Positions 33,702 to 43,002 of a DNA stretch of 64,000 bases are shown piece after piece. How positions within the stretch are numbered: the first letter of the stretch is position 1; each line of letters begins with the position of its first letter. Origin of the DNA: Candidatus Phosphitivorax anaerolimi (lineage in GTDB: Bacteria > Desulfobacterota > Desulfomonilia > UBA1062); the NCBI GenBank assembly GCA_001896555.1, contig MPOS01000033.1, forward strand, positions 1 through 64,000, read 5' to 3'. Position numbers and translations under genes: made by a program. Below the pieces are notes generated by a model. It saw only the letters and a list, made by a program, of their open reading frames with translations, was not told the DNA's origin and made no database searches.

Positions 33702-34042
33702 GGGGAGGCAGCCCCGCCCCGGGTTTCCCCCCCTGTAGGATTTAATCCTGTTCCGCAAGACACATTCCCAGGGCATCCTGCTCTTGGCGGAATATAAGCA
33801 ATGAACATTTCAGGTGATATGTATTGCTCCTCCTCTGGCACACTCTTTGTAAATACCACATCACGAGGTGTTTTTTGTTTCAGGGGGAGTTCGAAGCGAA
33901 GGCCCGCCTGAACTCTTCTGGCGTTAAAAAGGAGGATATCGATTCCCCCCACCAGTGTGGGGGGAATACGATTGGACGGACCGGTTCTTATGAAAACGTT
34001 GGGGGGCACGGTTTTATCTGGGAGAAGTGCTAGAGGAAAAGA
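33702..34042 (+). other. Leader region of gap with a strong hairpin (33942-33967)
   Basis: In this 341-base gap, ATTCCCCCCAC (33942-33952) pairs perfectly with GTGGGGGGAAT (33957-33967) around the four-base loop CAGT. It is about 75 bases before the gap start codon and has no following T-run, so it is more likely a leader structure, RNA stabiliser or protein site than a simple terminator. AAAAAGGAGG just before it looks like a ribosome site with no open frame. No gene is seen. Confidence 0.55.
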
Positions 34043-35035
34043 ATGGCAAGGGTTGCGATAAACGGCATGGGAAGGATCGGAAGAGCGCTGTTCAAGGTGC
34101 TTGTGGATACACCTGCGCTTCAGATCGTTGCAGTCAATGACCTCGCACCGGTGGAAAATATCGCATACCTGCTCAAGTATGACTCGATATACGGGCGATA
34201 CGGCAGGCCGGTGACAAGCAGGGAGGGTGCCATTGTCATCGATGAAAAGGAATATCGATTCCTGCAGGAGAAAAATCCCGGGGATCTCCCCTGGAAGGAA
34301 CTTGAGGTGGATCTGGTATTTGAATGCTCCGGAGTGTTTACGACGAGGAAGGAGCTGGAGAATCATCTCCAGGCAGGCGCCTCCCGTGTGATCCTCTCGG
34401 CCCGTGCAAAGGGCGGCGGTGTGGAAACCGTGGTCCATGGTGTGAACAGGCCGGCCAGGGAGAGCAGTATCATCTCCACGGCGAGCTGCACCACCAATTG
34501 CATAACCCCCCTGGTGGAGGTCATGAGCAGGAGGGTCGGGGTCATGAAGGCGATCATGACCACTGTGCACGCCTACACCTCATCACAGAATCTGGTGGAC
34601 GGAGGCAACAAGAAGTGGAAGAGGGGCAGGGCCGCCGCGATAAACCTGGTGCCGACCACCACCGGCGCGGCCAGGGCGACCGGGGATGTGTTGCCGGAAT
34701 TCGCCGGCAGGTTCGACGGCGTGGCGGTGCGGTCACCGATTCCGGTGGGCTCCATATCCGATGTCGTATTCCTCACCAAAAGGCGGACGAGTGCGGACGA
34801 GGTCAACGACATATTCCGCGAAGAGGCTCGGACAGAGCGGTACAGCGGGGTCTTGAGGGTGGCGGAGGACGAGATCGTATCCACCGATATCATTCAGGAC
34901 AGCCATGCCTCCATCGTGGATTCCCATATGACCCATGTGGTCGACGGCGATCTGGTGAAGGTCATGTCCTGGTACGACAATGAATGGGGATATGCAAGCC
35001 AGATGGCCCGTACGGCCGTGGCGATGTTTCAATAG
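34043..35035 (+). CDS. gap: Glyceraldehyde-3-phosphate dehydrogenase
   Basis: A 330-residue phosphorylating GAPDH. NGMGRIGR (7-14) binds NAD; D33 in VNDL favours NAD over NADP. The catalytic cysteine is C149 in STASCTTNC and the histidine H176 in TTVHAYTS; NLVPTTTGAA and WYDNEWGYA are intact. Instead of the usual SAPAKG the loop reads SARAKGGG, a small deviation. It interconverts glyceraldehyde-3-phosphate and 1,3-bisphosphoglycerate. It forms a single-gene unit with an upstream hairpin and a good terminator, and complements PfkB and the lactate dehydrogenase further on. Confidence 0.95.
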   Translation: MARVAINGMGRIGRALFKVLVDTPALQIVAVNDLAPVENIAYLLKYDSIYGRYGRPVTSREGAIVIDEKEYRFLQEKNPGDLPWKELEVDLVFECSGVFTTRKELENHLQAGASRVILSARAKGGGVETVVHGVNRPARESSIISTASCTTNCITPLVEVMSRRVGVMKAIMTTVHAYTSSQNLVDGGNKKWKRGRAAAINLVPTTTGAARATGDVLPEFAGRFDGVAVRSPIPVGSISDVVFLTKRRTSADEVNDIFREEARTERYSGVLRVAEDEIVSTDIIQDSHASIVDSHMTHVVDGDLVKVMSWYDNEWGYASQMARTAVAMFQ

Positions 35036-35167
35036 AAAACGGCAGGGGGCGGATATGCAGGAGCCGGCCCCCAAGGCGAAATAACGGCGAGCAAGAATAG
35101 CATGAACACGGAGAAAGGAAGGTAGTACAGGCAGTAGACATAAGACCACGTATGCTCCTCTTAGCGG

Positions 35168-35214
35168 GGGTTGGAGAACCTACCTCAGCCCCGTTCTCCA
35201 ACCCTCATTTTTTT
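35168..35214 (+). terminator. Rho-independent terminator of gap
   Basis: GGGTTGGAGAAC (35168-35179) pairs perfectly with GTTCTCCAACCC (35193-35204), followed by TCATTTTTTT. Stem, loop and T-run are textbook for the plus strand. Confidence 0.9.
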
Positions 35215-35320
35215 CCTATCGGCAACAGGGGGAAAAAAGGAGAGACCACACAGGGGAGCCGACCGATATATGCGCCATGCGGATGAAAAAGATCTGCATG
35301 GCGCTTTCATTTTCTGGCGG

Positions 35321-36037
35321 TCATTCACTTCCGTGGTTTTTCGGGAGAATCAGGGTGAAGGTGCTTCCCACCCCTTCGGCGCTTTCCAAGCGGAGCTGAC
35401 CGTGGTGCATCTCCACATAGCGCTTTACATTTGAAAGGCCCAGCCCGAAGCCTCTAAGCTCTCGGTCTTGGAGATGCATGGCCTCTTCAAAGGGTCTGAC
35501 GATGGCCTCGATGTCCTCCTGCCGGAATCCCCTGCCCGTGTCCTTGATGCTGATAATCACGAAATCTTCGGTTGACTCGGCGCTCACCAGCACTTGCCCT
35601 CCTGAGGGCGTGTAATTCAGCGCATTGTCGATGAGGTTCAGAACCGCCTTGGCGAGCTGGCTTTCGTAGGCCATGAGGAAGATCGGCCCGGGGGGAGTCC
35701 GGAGCTCCAGAGAGATTCCCTTTTCCTCAGCCTCGACGAGATAGTTTTCCACCTGATCCTTCAGGAGGGCGCATACATCGATGCGTTCGGGATACATCTG
35801 GGAGGTCGCTTCCCTGTCCGACTGGAAATAGTCCAGGATCATGTGCAGATCGTGCTCGAGCCTCTTGCTGTTTTCGATGATCACATCGAGCGCACGCCTC
35901 TGGTCATCCGTCAGGTTCCCGATCTTACCGGACCGCAGCCGGTTTGCATAGCCGCTGATGACAATGGCGGGAGACTTGAGGTCGTGGACCATGTGCGCTA
36001 CAAACTCCCGGTACATGTCCTTGGCGCTTTTCTCCAT
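35321..36037 (-). CDS. Soluble sensor histidine kinase without input domain
   Basis: A 238-residue kinase consisting only of the dimerisation and catalytic domains. The phospho-acceptor is H18 in AHMVHDLKSP; the N box (LNLIDNALNYTPSG), G1 (DTGRGF) and G2 (GFGLGLSNVK) are complete. No membrane segment or PAS domain is present, so the signal must come from a partner protein. ATG 36037 follows AAAGGGAG; longer frames lack a ribosome site. No response regulator gene is adjacent, so it is an orphan kinase. It converges on gap. Confidence 0.9.
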   Translation of the reverse strand: MEKSAKDMYREFVAHMVHDLKSPAIVISGYANRLRSGKIGNLTDDQRRALDVIIENSKRLEHDLHMILDYFQSDREATSQMYPERIDVCALLKDQVENYLVEAEEKGISLELRTPPGPIFLMAYESQLAKAVLNLIDNALNYTPSGGQVLVSAESTEDFVIISIKDTGRGFRQEDIEAIVRPFEEAMHLQDRELRGFGLGLSNVKRYVEMHHGQLRLESAEGVGSTFTLILPKNHGSE

Positions 36038-36417
36038 ATCGCTCCCTTTCCTTCGTGTAGAATCCTTCTCCATTTTCAGGCACGGCAATCAGCAGGCACC
36101 GGTTACGGACGGCCCAAAAGGCCGTGGGGTGGATAATCGGCCCTTGACGGCGACCTGATAATCCGGGTCCTTTCGGGAATAGCAGAGATGGCCCGTGCCG
36201 GATGCCTGCCGGAAGCCCGGTGAAAGATAGCTGACATACCCGCTTTCCTGTCAGCCAACATCCGTGCCCGAGGCCGTCTGACTTCCCTATCAAACAATAT
36301 AGGGATAACAGTCCGTGAAGCAAATGGTGTCCAGAAAGGAGAATATCCGGTTATGGCGGGGTCCCCGGGGCAGGAGGCCGAGCCGGCCTCCAGCCCTTAA
36401 GCGGCTGAACGCGGGCT
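36038..36417. other. Intergenic region between polX and the histidine kinase
   Basis: 380 bases on the path from polX to the downstream kinase. The only pattern is a small dyad, CCCTAT/ATAGGG around 36284-36303. No gene, clear promoter or terminator was recognised. Confidence 0.35.
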
Positions 36418-38139
36418 TCAGATCCGCCTGAGCCGTTTCTTGAGGTCCTCAACCCCCAGGCAATTCAGGACATTTCCGGGTTCCAGCCAGCCGCGCCTCG
36501 CCTGGTTGATGCCCATTTCCATGTAGCCGAGGTTGAAAATGCTGTGAGCATCGGTTGATATGGCAACCATCACGCCCGCCTCCTTGGCCGCCTTGGAGTA
36601 GACGTCGTCAAGGTCCATGCGATCGGGGTTTGCATTGAGCTCGAGAAAGCATCCCATCTCCCGTGCCGCCTCGATGATCCGCTCCAGGTCTATCTCATAG
36701 GGTTCCCGCTCGTTGATGAGGCGGCCGGTGGGATGGCCGAAGATCGTGAAGTACGGGTTTTCCATGGCCCTGAGCACCCGCTCGGTCTGTTTCTCCCGGG
36801 AGAGGTGCTGGTGGTAGTGGATGGAGCAGACCGTGAAGTCGAGGTACTTGAGAACCTCGGCAGGATAATCGAGGGACCCGTCCTTGAGAATGTCCACCTC
36901 GGAGGACTTCAGGATCGTGATATCGGGATAGCGCTCGTTCATCCGGTCGATTTCCTCTATCTGTTCGAGGAGAACGCTGCTAGGGATCCCTCGCGCTATC
37001 GTCACCTGCGGGGAGTGATTGGTGACACCCAGATATTCATACCCGCGTCTGCGTGCAGCCTCCACCATTTTCTTCAGGGTATTCCTGCCGTCCGAGAGAA
37101 TAGTGTGGGTGTGGAGGTCTCCCCGGATATCCTTTAGGCTGATCAGCCGGGGCAGGGCACCCTTACGGGCGGCTTCGATTTCTCCCCGGTTTTCCCTGAG
37201 CTCGGGTTCGATATAGGTCAGGCCAACACTGCGGTAGACCTCTTCCTCGGTCCGCCCGGCAATACGCTCCTGCCCGCAAAAGACACCATACTCGTTGATC
37301 TTCAGCCCGTTTCTCTGCGCGATCTTCCGTACCGCAATGCCGTGCTCCTTCGACCCGGTGAAATAGTGCAGGGCCGCGCCATAGCTTTCTTCGGGAACCA
37401 CCCGGATGTCCACATGAAGGCCCGACCTCAGGACGACCGCCGAACGGGTCGTTCCCCGGGAAACTACCATGCCCACCTCTTCGAAGCCGGTGAAGCGGTC
37501 CATGACCAGCTCGGGTTTTTCGCAGATCACCAGGATATCGAGATCGCCCACGGTCTCTTTTTTCCGGCGGTAACTCCCGGCAACGATCGCCTTTTTGACC
37601 ACGTTCAGATCATTGAGATGCTCGAGGTACGCCTGGGCGATCTCATGTGCGGTGATGAACTTGACCCGGGTGGAGTGCGCGGAATATGCGGACAATCCCT
37701 GGATGATCTTCTGCTCTGTCTTCGGGCCGAAGCCCCTGATCCGGGCGATTTCTCCGCTATGCAGGGCCGCTTCCAGGTCCTGCCGGGAGGAAATACCCAG
37801 CCGCTCGTGGAGCGTTTTCACCTTCTTCGGGCCGAGTCCTTCGATCTTCATGAGGATGCTCAAGCCCTCAGGGACCTCACTCGTGAGCTCATCCAGCTTC
37901 CTGATCCGGCCCGTTTCCACGTATTCCCTGATCTTTGCCGCCAGGTCACGGCCGATTCCGGGCAACTCCTGAAGGTCTTCCCCTTCAGCGATCATGTCGG
38001 CCATGCTCTTGGGGTGCGACTCAATGGTCAGGGCGGCGTTCCGGTAGGCCCGGACGCGGAACTGATTGGCTCCCTGGATCTCCAGAAGGTCTGCCAGCTT
38101 CTGGAATGCGGCGGCTATCTCCTGGTTGCGCACCGGCAT
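36418..38139 (-). CDS. polX: DNA polymerase X family protein with PHP domain
   Basis: A 573-residue bacterial PolX. An 8-kDa-like helix-hairpin-helix region (about 1-155; ELPGIGRDLAAKI and KIEGLGPKKVKTL) is followed by the polymerase palm with catalytic aspartates D199 and D201 (VGDLDILV) and D244 (HVDIRV). A PHP nuclease domain covers about 335-573 (DLHTHTILSDG, VTNHSP, STDAHS). These enzymes fill short gaps in base-excision repair and trim 3' ends. Length is normal. The ribosome site is weak (GGTG). Fpg, another base-excision enzyme, lies three genes upstream. Confidence 0.93.
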   Translation of the reverse strand: MPVRNQEIAAAFQKLADLLEIQGANQFRVRAYRNAALTIESHPKSMADMIAEGEDLQELPGIGRDLAAKIREYVETGRIRKLDELTSEVPEGLSILMKIEGLGPKKVKTLHERLGISSRQDLEAALHSGEIARIRGFGPKTEQKIIQGLSAYSAHSTRVKFITAHEIAQAYLEHLNDLNVVKKAIVAGSYRRKKETVGDLDILVICEKPELVMDRFTGFEEVGMVVSRGTTRSAVVLRSGLHVDIRVVPEESYGAALHYFTGSKEHGIAVRKIAQRNGLKINEYGVFCGQERIAGRTEEEVYRSVGLTYIEPELRENRGEIEAARKGALPRLISLKDIRGDLHTHTILSDGRNTLKKMVEAARRRGYEYLGVTNHSPQVTIARGIPSSVLLEQIEEIDRMNERYPDITILKSSEVDILKDGSLDYPAEVLKYLDFTVCSIHYHQHLSREKQTERVLRAMENPYFTIFGHPTGRLINEREPYEIDLERIIEAAREMGCFLELNANPDRMDLDDVYSKAAKEAGVMVAISTDAHSIFNLGYMEMGINQARRGWLEPGNVLNCLGVEDLKKRLRRI

Positions 38140-38371
38140 GGTTCACCGTCCCGGACCGCATACAGCAGCACCTCTCGACAGTTCCGGCCGGTACGTCTTG
38201 AGGGGCCCCCTCCCGCCGGCCTCGGCGCAGGAAAAAAAGAACAGGACCGGGGTGAGGACTGACTGCCCCGGCCCTGAAAATGAGAGGTGCTAACGTCTTG
38301 TTCTGATATATCCTTGCGCAGGGTGCGCAGGATCGGAGCCCCGTGCGCGCCTGCAGCGGATTTTGTTGCGT

Positions 38372-39607
38372 TCATGTTTCCTCCCTGCCTTTCAGACGGA
38401 AGATGGTCTCAAAGGAGGAAAAGAGATCGAGATAATCCTCAAGGAGCCGGGTCATGAGAAAGTTCTCTCTGACCTGTTCGTGTGCCGCCCTCCCCAGGCT
38501 CGACCGCAGGTCTTTATCCCGGATGAGACGGACGATCCTGTCTGCGGCCTCCTCGATGGTGGAGACCAGAAATCCGTTGACCCCGTCCTCGATCTGGTAG
38601 CTGATGCCTCCCACATTGCCGCCTATGACGGCCGCCCCCTTCCACATGGCCTCGGTCACAGTCAGCCCGAACCCCTCCCGGAGCGACTTCTGTATCACCA
38701 CAGCGGCGTGGCGCTGCAGGGCGTTGACCAGGGCGGTGTCCTGCCGGCTGATAATGATGATGCGCTCTTCACGCAGATTGAGAAGCGTGTTGTAAACCTC
38801 TGCGCCTTCAGGATCATCGGTGGCCACGTTTCCGAGCAGGACCAGGGTGCAGGGGACCTCCTTTCTCGCGAGCTTGAACGCCTCGATGACCCCGGCAGGG
38901 TCTTTCCACCGGTCGAATCGCGATATCTGGGTGACGATGGGGAGGTCGGTGGGGATATGGTAGTGATCGAGCCGTTCTCGGATCTCTTCATCCGACATGT
39001 CCCGGTTCTTGATCGAGAAGGGGTCGATGCAGGGCTTGAAGAAGAGCTGAGGGGCCTTGAGCCGCTGCCGGTATTCCTCAAGGGAAAGAATCACGGCATC
39101 GTGCATCTCGATAAATTGCAGGAGATATTCCAATATCTCCTGGTTCGGACTGGTGAGATCCAGGTGGCACCTCCACACCCAGGGACAGTTTTTCTTGTAG
39201 TTCGACACCATCGGAAGGGGCTGCGGGTCGTGCACGACAACGAAATCATGGTTGTGCAGATGGTTCCTGACGGCATTCTCATGGATGATGTCCTCGTAGA
39301 TCCGGCATTTCCGGGGTGAGAGGTTGATGGCGTCTCCCTGCAGGGCGTTGTGCATCTTCTTGGTGATGCTGAAGAAATCGGGGGCTCCCTGGATCACCCG
39401 CCACCCGGTCTTGACTCCCACAGAGTTCATGAGCAGGGTCAGGGGAGAGAGAATCTCTGCCACGCCTCCTCCGTAATAAGTGGAGTTGATGTGGGCGACG
39501 TGAACACCGCGGAGCATATCCGCCTTTTCCCTGATCCGCTCCACCACGGCGGGACCGACCAGAGGCCGGTAGTCATCGATGGTCGTCAGGTTATTCCTGT
39601 GATGCAT
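38372..39607 (-). CDS. treT: TreT-like trehalose synthase (GT4 glycosyltransferase)
   Basis: A 411-residue GT4 glycosyltransferase. The N-terminus (HINSTYYGGGVAEILSPL and GWRVIQGAPDFFSITKK) is very close in pattern to trehalose glycosyltransferring synthase TreT. The donor-binding region includes ISRFDRWKDP and the acidic EGFGLTVTEA motif. TreT joins NDP-glucose and glucose to make trehalose. ATG 39607 follows AAAGGAG; it overlaps the galT end by 17 bases, so the two are coupled. GalT-type enzymes can supply NDP-sugars. Trehalose would fit a stress-protectant role. Confidence 0.88.
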   Translation of the reverse strand: MHHRNNLTTIDDYRPLVGPAVVERIREKADMLRGVHVAHINSTYYGGGVAEILSPLTLLMNSVGVKTGWRVIQGAPDFFSITKKMHNALQGDAINLSPRKCRIYEDIIHENAVRNHLHNHDFVVVHDPQPLPMVSNYKKNCPWVWRCHLDLTSPNQEILEYLLQFIEMHDAVILSLEEYRQRLKAPQLFFKPCIDPFSIKNRDMSDEEIRERLDHYHIPTDLPIVTQISRFDRWKDPAGVIEAFKLARKEVPCTLVLLGNVATDDPEGAEVYNTLLNLREERIIIISRQDTALVNALQRHAAVVIQKSLREGFGLTVTEAMWKGAAVIGGNVGGISYQIEDGVNGFLVSTIEEAADRIVRLIRDKDLRSSLGRAAHEQVRENFLMTRLLEDYLDLFSSFETIFRLKGREET

Positions 39608-40658
39608 TCCCGGCTCCTTTTTCAGGCAGGGGGTCCGGCATGAGGAACGCCGCGTCATCTTCGGGCAGGCTGGTGTTGATGCTCATGCCCGATCCTATCT
39701 CGAAGCCCGCCCGGGTGGTCAGCTTCGGCCCGATCTGGAGAAACCAGTGCGCCTGAGGCTCATCGGACCGGTACTTTGCGCTCGAATGGATCACATAGTT
39801 GTAGTCCGGGTCGTTCAGCCTCTCCTGTATCCTCCGGAGCATTGCGTGCAGCGAAGAGGCCAGATCGGTCTTCTCCTCTGCGGAGATATCGCCGAAATGC
39901 GCCTTGTGCTCCCGGGGCATGATCCATATCTCAAAGGGCTGTGCCGCCGCATATGGGATGAACGATACGAAGGACCGGTTTGCATGGATGATGCGGACGC
40001 CTGCCGAGAGCTCTTCCGCGAGCATGTCGCAGTACATGCAGCTTCCCCACTGGTCGAAATATCCCTGCGCCCGGTACTCCATCTCCCGGACGTGCCCGGG
40101 GACCACACCGGTGGAAATGATCTGTGAATGGGGGTGCATGAGAGACGCCCCGGCACGGCGGCCGTAGTTGCGGAAGATAACGACCAGCAGGTTCTTCTGA
40201 ACCCCGATGAGCTTAAGATACCGCCGGTGATACGCCTCGATGATCAGCTCCACCTCCTCAGGGGTCATGACCGGGATCTGCCGGTTGTGCTCCGGGCTTT
40301 CGATGAGAACTTCATGATGACCATAACCTTCCATCCTCATATACATCCCCTGGCAGACCCGCTTCAGGTCGCCCTCGGGGGTCAGTGCGGGATATTTGTT
40401 CCGAACTACCCTGATCTGCCGATGGGAATCGCCGCGGCCGTATTCCAGGAGGATGGGAGGAAGATCCTGCTCATGTCCCGGACAAAAAGGACAGAGTTCA
40501 TCATAGGCCGGCTCGGTGCGTGCGCCTTCCCGCGATCCAATCAACTCCCGGGGCCTCTGCCTGCGGGAAAGGGCATAGATCACCCATCTGCCCGTGGCGG
40601 GATTGTACCTCATCTCGTTTCCGTGCATGGGAGGAGGAGTGGACGCCGCTCTTTTCAT
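39591..40658 (-). CDS. galT: Galactose-1-phosphate uridylyltransferase family (GalT)
   Basis: A 355-residue HIT-superfamily nucleotidyltransferase. The active site is HPHSQ (H175-x-H177, the second His carrying UMP). Zinc ligands are suggested by C56/C59 (LCPFCPGHE) and the GSCMYC pair near residue 212. It exchanges a nucleotidyl group between NDP-glucose and a sugar 1-phosphate. No galactokinase or epimerase is nearby; the neighbour is TreT, so it may supply UDP- or ADP-glucose for trehalose rather than degrade galactose. ATG 40658 has no strong ribosome site. Confidence 0.88.
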   Translation of the reverse strand: MKRAASTPPPMHGNEMRYNPATGRWVIYALSRRQRPRELIGSREGARTEPAYDELCPFCPGHEQDLPPILLEYGRGDSHRQIRVVRNKYPALTPEGDLKRVCQGMYMRMEGYGHHEVLIESPEHNRQIPVMTPEEVELIIEAYHRRYLKLIGVQKNLLVVIFRNYGRRAGASLMHPHSQIISTGVVPGHVREMEYRAQGYFDQWGSCMYCDMLAEELSAGVRIIHANRSFVSFIPYAAAQPFEIWIMPREHKAHFGDISAEEKTDLASSLHAMLRRIQERLNDPDYNYVIHSSAKYRSDEPQAHWFLQIGPKLTTRAGFEIGSGMSINTSLPEDDAAFLMPDPLPEKGAGNASQE

Positions 40659-40977
40659 TCAGTGTCCTTTCCACGGTTGACAGGAAAACAGCGATTCATC
40701 TCCCTTAGCCCCCTTCATCCATAAAATTTCAAATTCACGCTGGTTTTACAAAATATGTGCCAGCTGATGTCCCTGTTGCTTTCCAGCCTGAGGCAGCTCC
40801 CGGGGAGCGGGTGAGGAAAACCGCCTCCAACGGCCTTTTGGAAGGGAGAACAGGACGGTCATGGCCTTCGGGAAACCCTGGTTCCCCATCCGGCAAGAAA
40901 CCGCCAAAGGCGGTGGAAACCGTCCAGTTTCGCAAGACAAGTCCTTTTTTATCGGACACTTTGAGACTTAAGGGAGG
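40659..40977. repeat. Structured, possibly repetitive intergenic DNA
   Basis: 319 bases with many self-complementary segments, including ACCGCC-AAA-GGCGGT (40900-40914) and GCTCC-CGG-GGAGC near 40795. Open frames of 60-180 codons run through it on both strands at once, which is typical of structured low-stop DNA rather than genes. None has a ribosome site or a known motif. A repeat element or an RNA is possible. Confidence 0.35.
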
Positions 40978-41823
40978 TCAGCATGCCCGAACCGTGCTGT
41001 CTCCGGAATTCTTCCCCGAGGATGCGCGGGCAGGCTCAGGCTGGCACCGAGGACAGAAAAAGCTGGTTCTCCCCGAGATCTTCCGGGTCTTCAGCTCCGA
41101 CCCGCACCGGGGGCACCGGCCCCCGCTCTCTCTCCGGGGCAGGAGGCACGTATCGGGGAAAAGGGATGGGTCGGCTTGGAATCGGATTGCGGTTTTCAGC
41201 ACCTTTTTCATGACCATGAAGATATTCCGGAGCTGGTCCTCCCGTAAGCATTCCAGATGCCGGGCCGGATTGATCCCGGCCTGGAACAGGATCTCGTCCG
41301 AATAGATGTTGCCGATTCCGGCGATGGTGCTCTGGTCCATCAGCGCAGGCTTGATCATGCCCTTTTTCCTGCTCAAGGAACGGTAGAACAGGGGAAAGTC
41401 GAGTTTCTGTGAGAGTGCGTCAGGACCCAGCTGCCGGGCCCTGATAAAATCCTGGGGAGAGGTGATCAGGGACATCCTCCCCAGATTCCTTATGCTGGTG
41501 AAGGCAAGATGGTAGCCGGTATCGAACGTGAACCTGACCTTTGTCCGGGCCGGCTCGGGGTCCCCCTGACGGTAGTAACACAGAGCCCCGGTCATTCCGA
41601 AGTGCATGACCATCCAGAGCTGACCATCCAAGTTTATCAGCAGGTATTTCCCGTGGCGGGCGGTATCCGTCATACGTTTGTGTTTGAGAGACTGGCGGAA
41701 TTCCTGCACAGATGCTCCCTCAACCAGGGAAGGTTCCCGCACCTCGGTATCGACGATGTTCTTGTGCAGAGATGTAGATTCGAGGTATCGCCTATAAAAC
41801 TCTACATCGGGCAGCTCGGGCAT
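40978..41823 (-). CDS. mutM: Formamidopyrimidine-DNA glycosylase family (Fpg/Nei)
   Basis: A 281-residue Fpg/Nei-type glycosylase. The N-terminal catalytic Pro-Glu (MPELPDVEF) follows the initiator methionine; H2TH residues (LMDQSTIAGIGNIYSDEILF) and the C-terminal zinc finger (CPRCGSELKTRKISGRTSFF, then CPRC) are complete. It excises oxidised purines and cuts the strand by beta/delta elimination. ATG 41823 is fixed by the catalytic N-terminus and by GGAGG seven bases upstream. A tail of about 20 residues follows the zinc finger. The symbol is approximate because Nei members share these motifs. Confidence 0.9.
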   Translation of the reverse strand: MPELPDVEFYRRYLESTSLHKNIVDTEVREPSLVEGASVQEFRQSLKHKRMTDTARHGKYLLINLDGQLWMVMHFGMTGALCYYRQGDPEPARTKVRFTFDTGYHLAFTSIRNLGRMSLITSPQDFIRARQLGPDALSQKLDFPLFYRSLSRKKGMIKPALMDQSTIAGIGNIYSDEILFQAGINPARHLECLREDQLRNIFMVMKKVLKTAIRFQADPSLFPDTCLLPRRESGGRCPRCGSELKTRKISGRTSFFCPRCQPEPARASSGKNSGDSTVRAC

Positions 41824-41955
41824 TCTGCAACCTCCACAGTGGTCCCCTTCCATATACCCGAATCGGTATTCCGTGACATACGGACCGTCCTCCTCTTTTA
41901 TTAAGGGGGGTGCCTCTCCCTTTTTGCACCTCCTGTCTCGAAAAGACAGTGCGAT

Positions 41956-42957
41956 TCAGGCGACGAGATTGATCGGTGTTCCCGAAGCAAAGGAGCGGAT
42001 ATTTTCCACTGTCGTATTCAAAATGTCCAGGAGCGCCTCCTGAGTGTAGAATGCGCTGTGAGGCGTGATGTAGACATTGCGCATACGCAGCAGAACATGG
42101 TCGGCGAGCAGGGTCTGAAGGTTGTGGTCTCTCTGGAACATGGACCTGACCAGCTCGGCCTCTTCCCGAATGATGGGCTCTTCCGAGAGAACATCCAGTC
42201 CCGCGGCGGAAATCTTGCCTCCCGCCAGCGCCTTCAGGAGCGCCTCCACCTCCACGATGGAGCCGCGCGCGGTATTGATCAGGACGGCCCCGTCCTTCAT
42301 GAGGGCGAACTGCTCGGAGGAAATGAGGTTTCTGGTCTTTTCATTCGAGGGGACATGAAGGGTAATGATGTCGGCGGTCTTAAGGACCTCGTCCATGGGA
42401 AGATAGGTGAACCCCAGCTGTTTTGCCATATTCTCCTGGGGCCTCACATCGAATGCATGGACCTTCATGTCGAACCCCCTGGCGATGCGGATTACGCACA
42501 TGCCGATGGTCCCGGTCCCGATGACCCCCAGCACCTTGCCGTGGAGATCGAAACCCTTGAGCCCCCGGATGGAGAAGTCACCCTTGCGGGTCCGGTCGAT
42601 GGCCTCGGTGAGATGGTGGGAGATGGTGAGAATGAGCCCGAACACATGTTCGGCGACCGTGCAGGACCCATATTCCGGAACGTTGGAAACGCGGACCCCC
42701 TTTTCTCTGCAGTAATCCAGGGCGATGTGGTCGAAACCCGTGGACCGGGTGGCGATGAACCTTAAGTTCGGGATCTGTTCAAGCACGTCCTTTCCCAGGT
42801 CCGAGTAGATGAAGGTGGAAATGACCTGCGCATCGGCGCACAGCCCGGTATTGTATTTGCCCAGGGCGTCTTCCGTGAACAAGACCTCATGATCTTTCTG
42901 CAGATTTTTGTAGAGACCCTGCTCCCATGGCTCTGCCTCAAAGACTGCAATCTTCAT
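41956..42957 (-). CDS. D-lactate dehydrogenase-type D-2-hydroxyacid dehydrogenase
   Basis: A 333-residue D-isomer-specific 2-hydroxyacid dehydrogenase. The NAD motif is GTGTIG in VLGVIGTGTIG; the active-site trio is Arg in INTARGSIV, Glu in LDVLSEEP and His in ITPHSAFYT. YGSCTVAEHVFGLIL and the 'FEAEPWEQ' N-terminus resemble fermentative D-lactate dehydrogenases. It would reduce pyruvate to D-lactate, disposing of NADH made by glycolysis. It lies 45 bases downstream of pfkB on the same strand and 18 genes fit a common direction. No membrane segment. Confidence 0.9.
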   Translation of the reverse strand: MKIAVFEAEPWEQGLYKNLQKDHEVLFTEDALGKYNTGLCADAQVISTFIYSDLGKDVLEQIPNLRFIATRSTGFDHIALDYCREKGVRVSNVPEYGSCTVAEHVFGLILTISHHLTEAIDRTRKGDFSIRGLKGFDLHGKVLGVIGTGTIGMCVIRIARGFDMKVHAFDVRPQENMAKQLGFTYLPMDEVLKTADIITLHVPSNEKTRNLISSEQFALMKDGAVLINTARGSIVEVEALLKALAGGKISAAGLDVLSEEPIIREEAELVRSMFQRDHNLQTLLADHVLLRMRNVYITPHSAFYTQEALLDILNTTVENIRSFASGTPINLVA

Positions 42958-43002
42958 GTCCCCCCCTTTTAAGAAAATAATAAGGTTTTCAGCCGCGATT
43001 TC

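Noticed and set aside
40735-40959. Minus-strand 74-codon frame in the structured gap
   Set aside because: It starts without a ribosome site, and frames are open on several strands here, as expected from repeat DNA.
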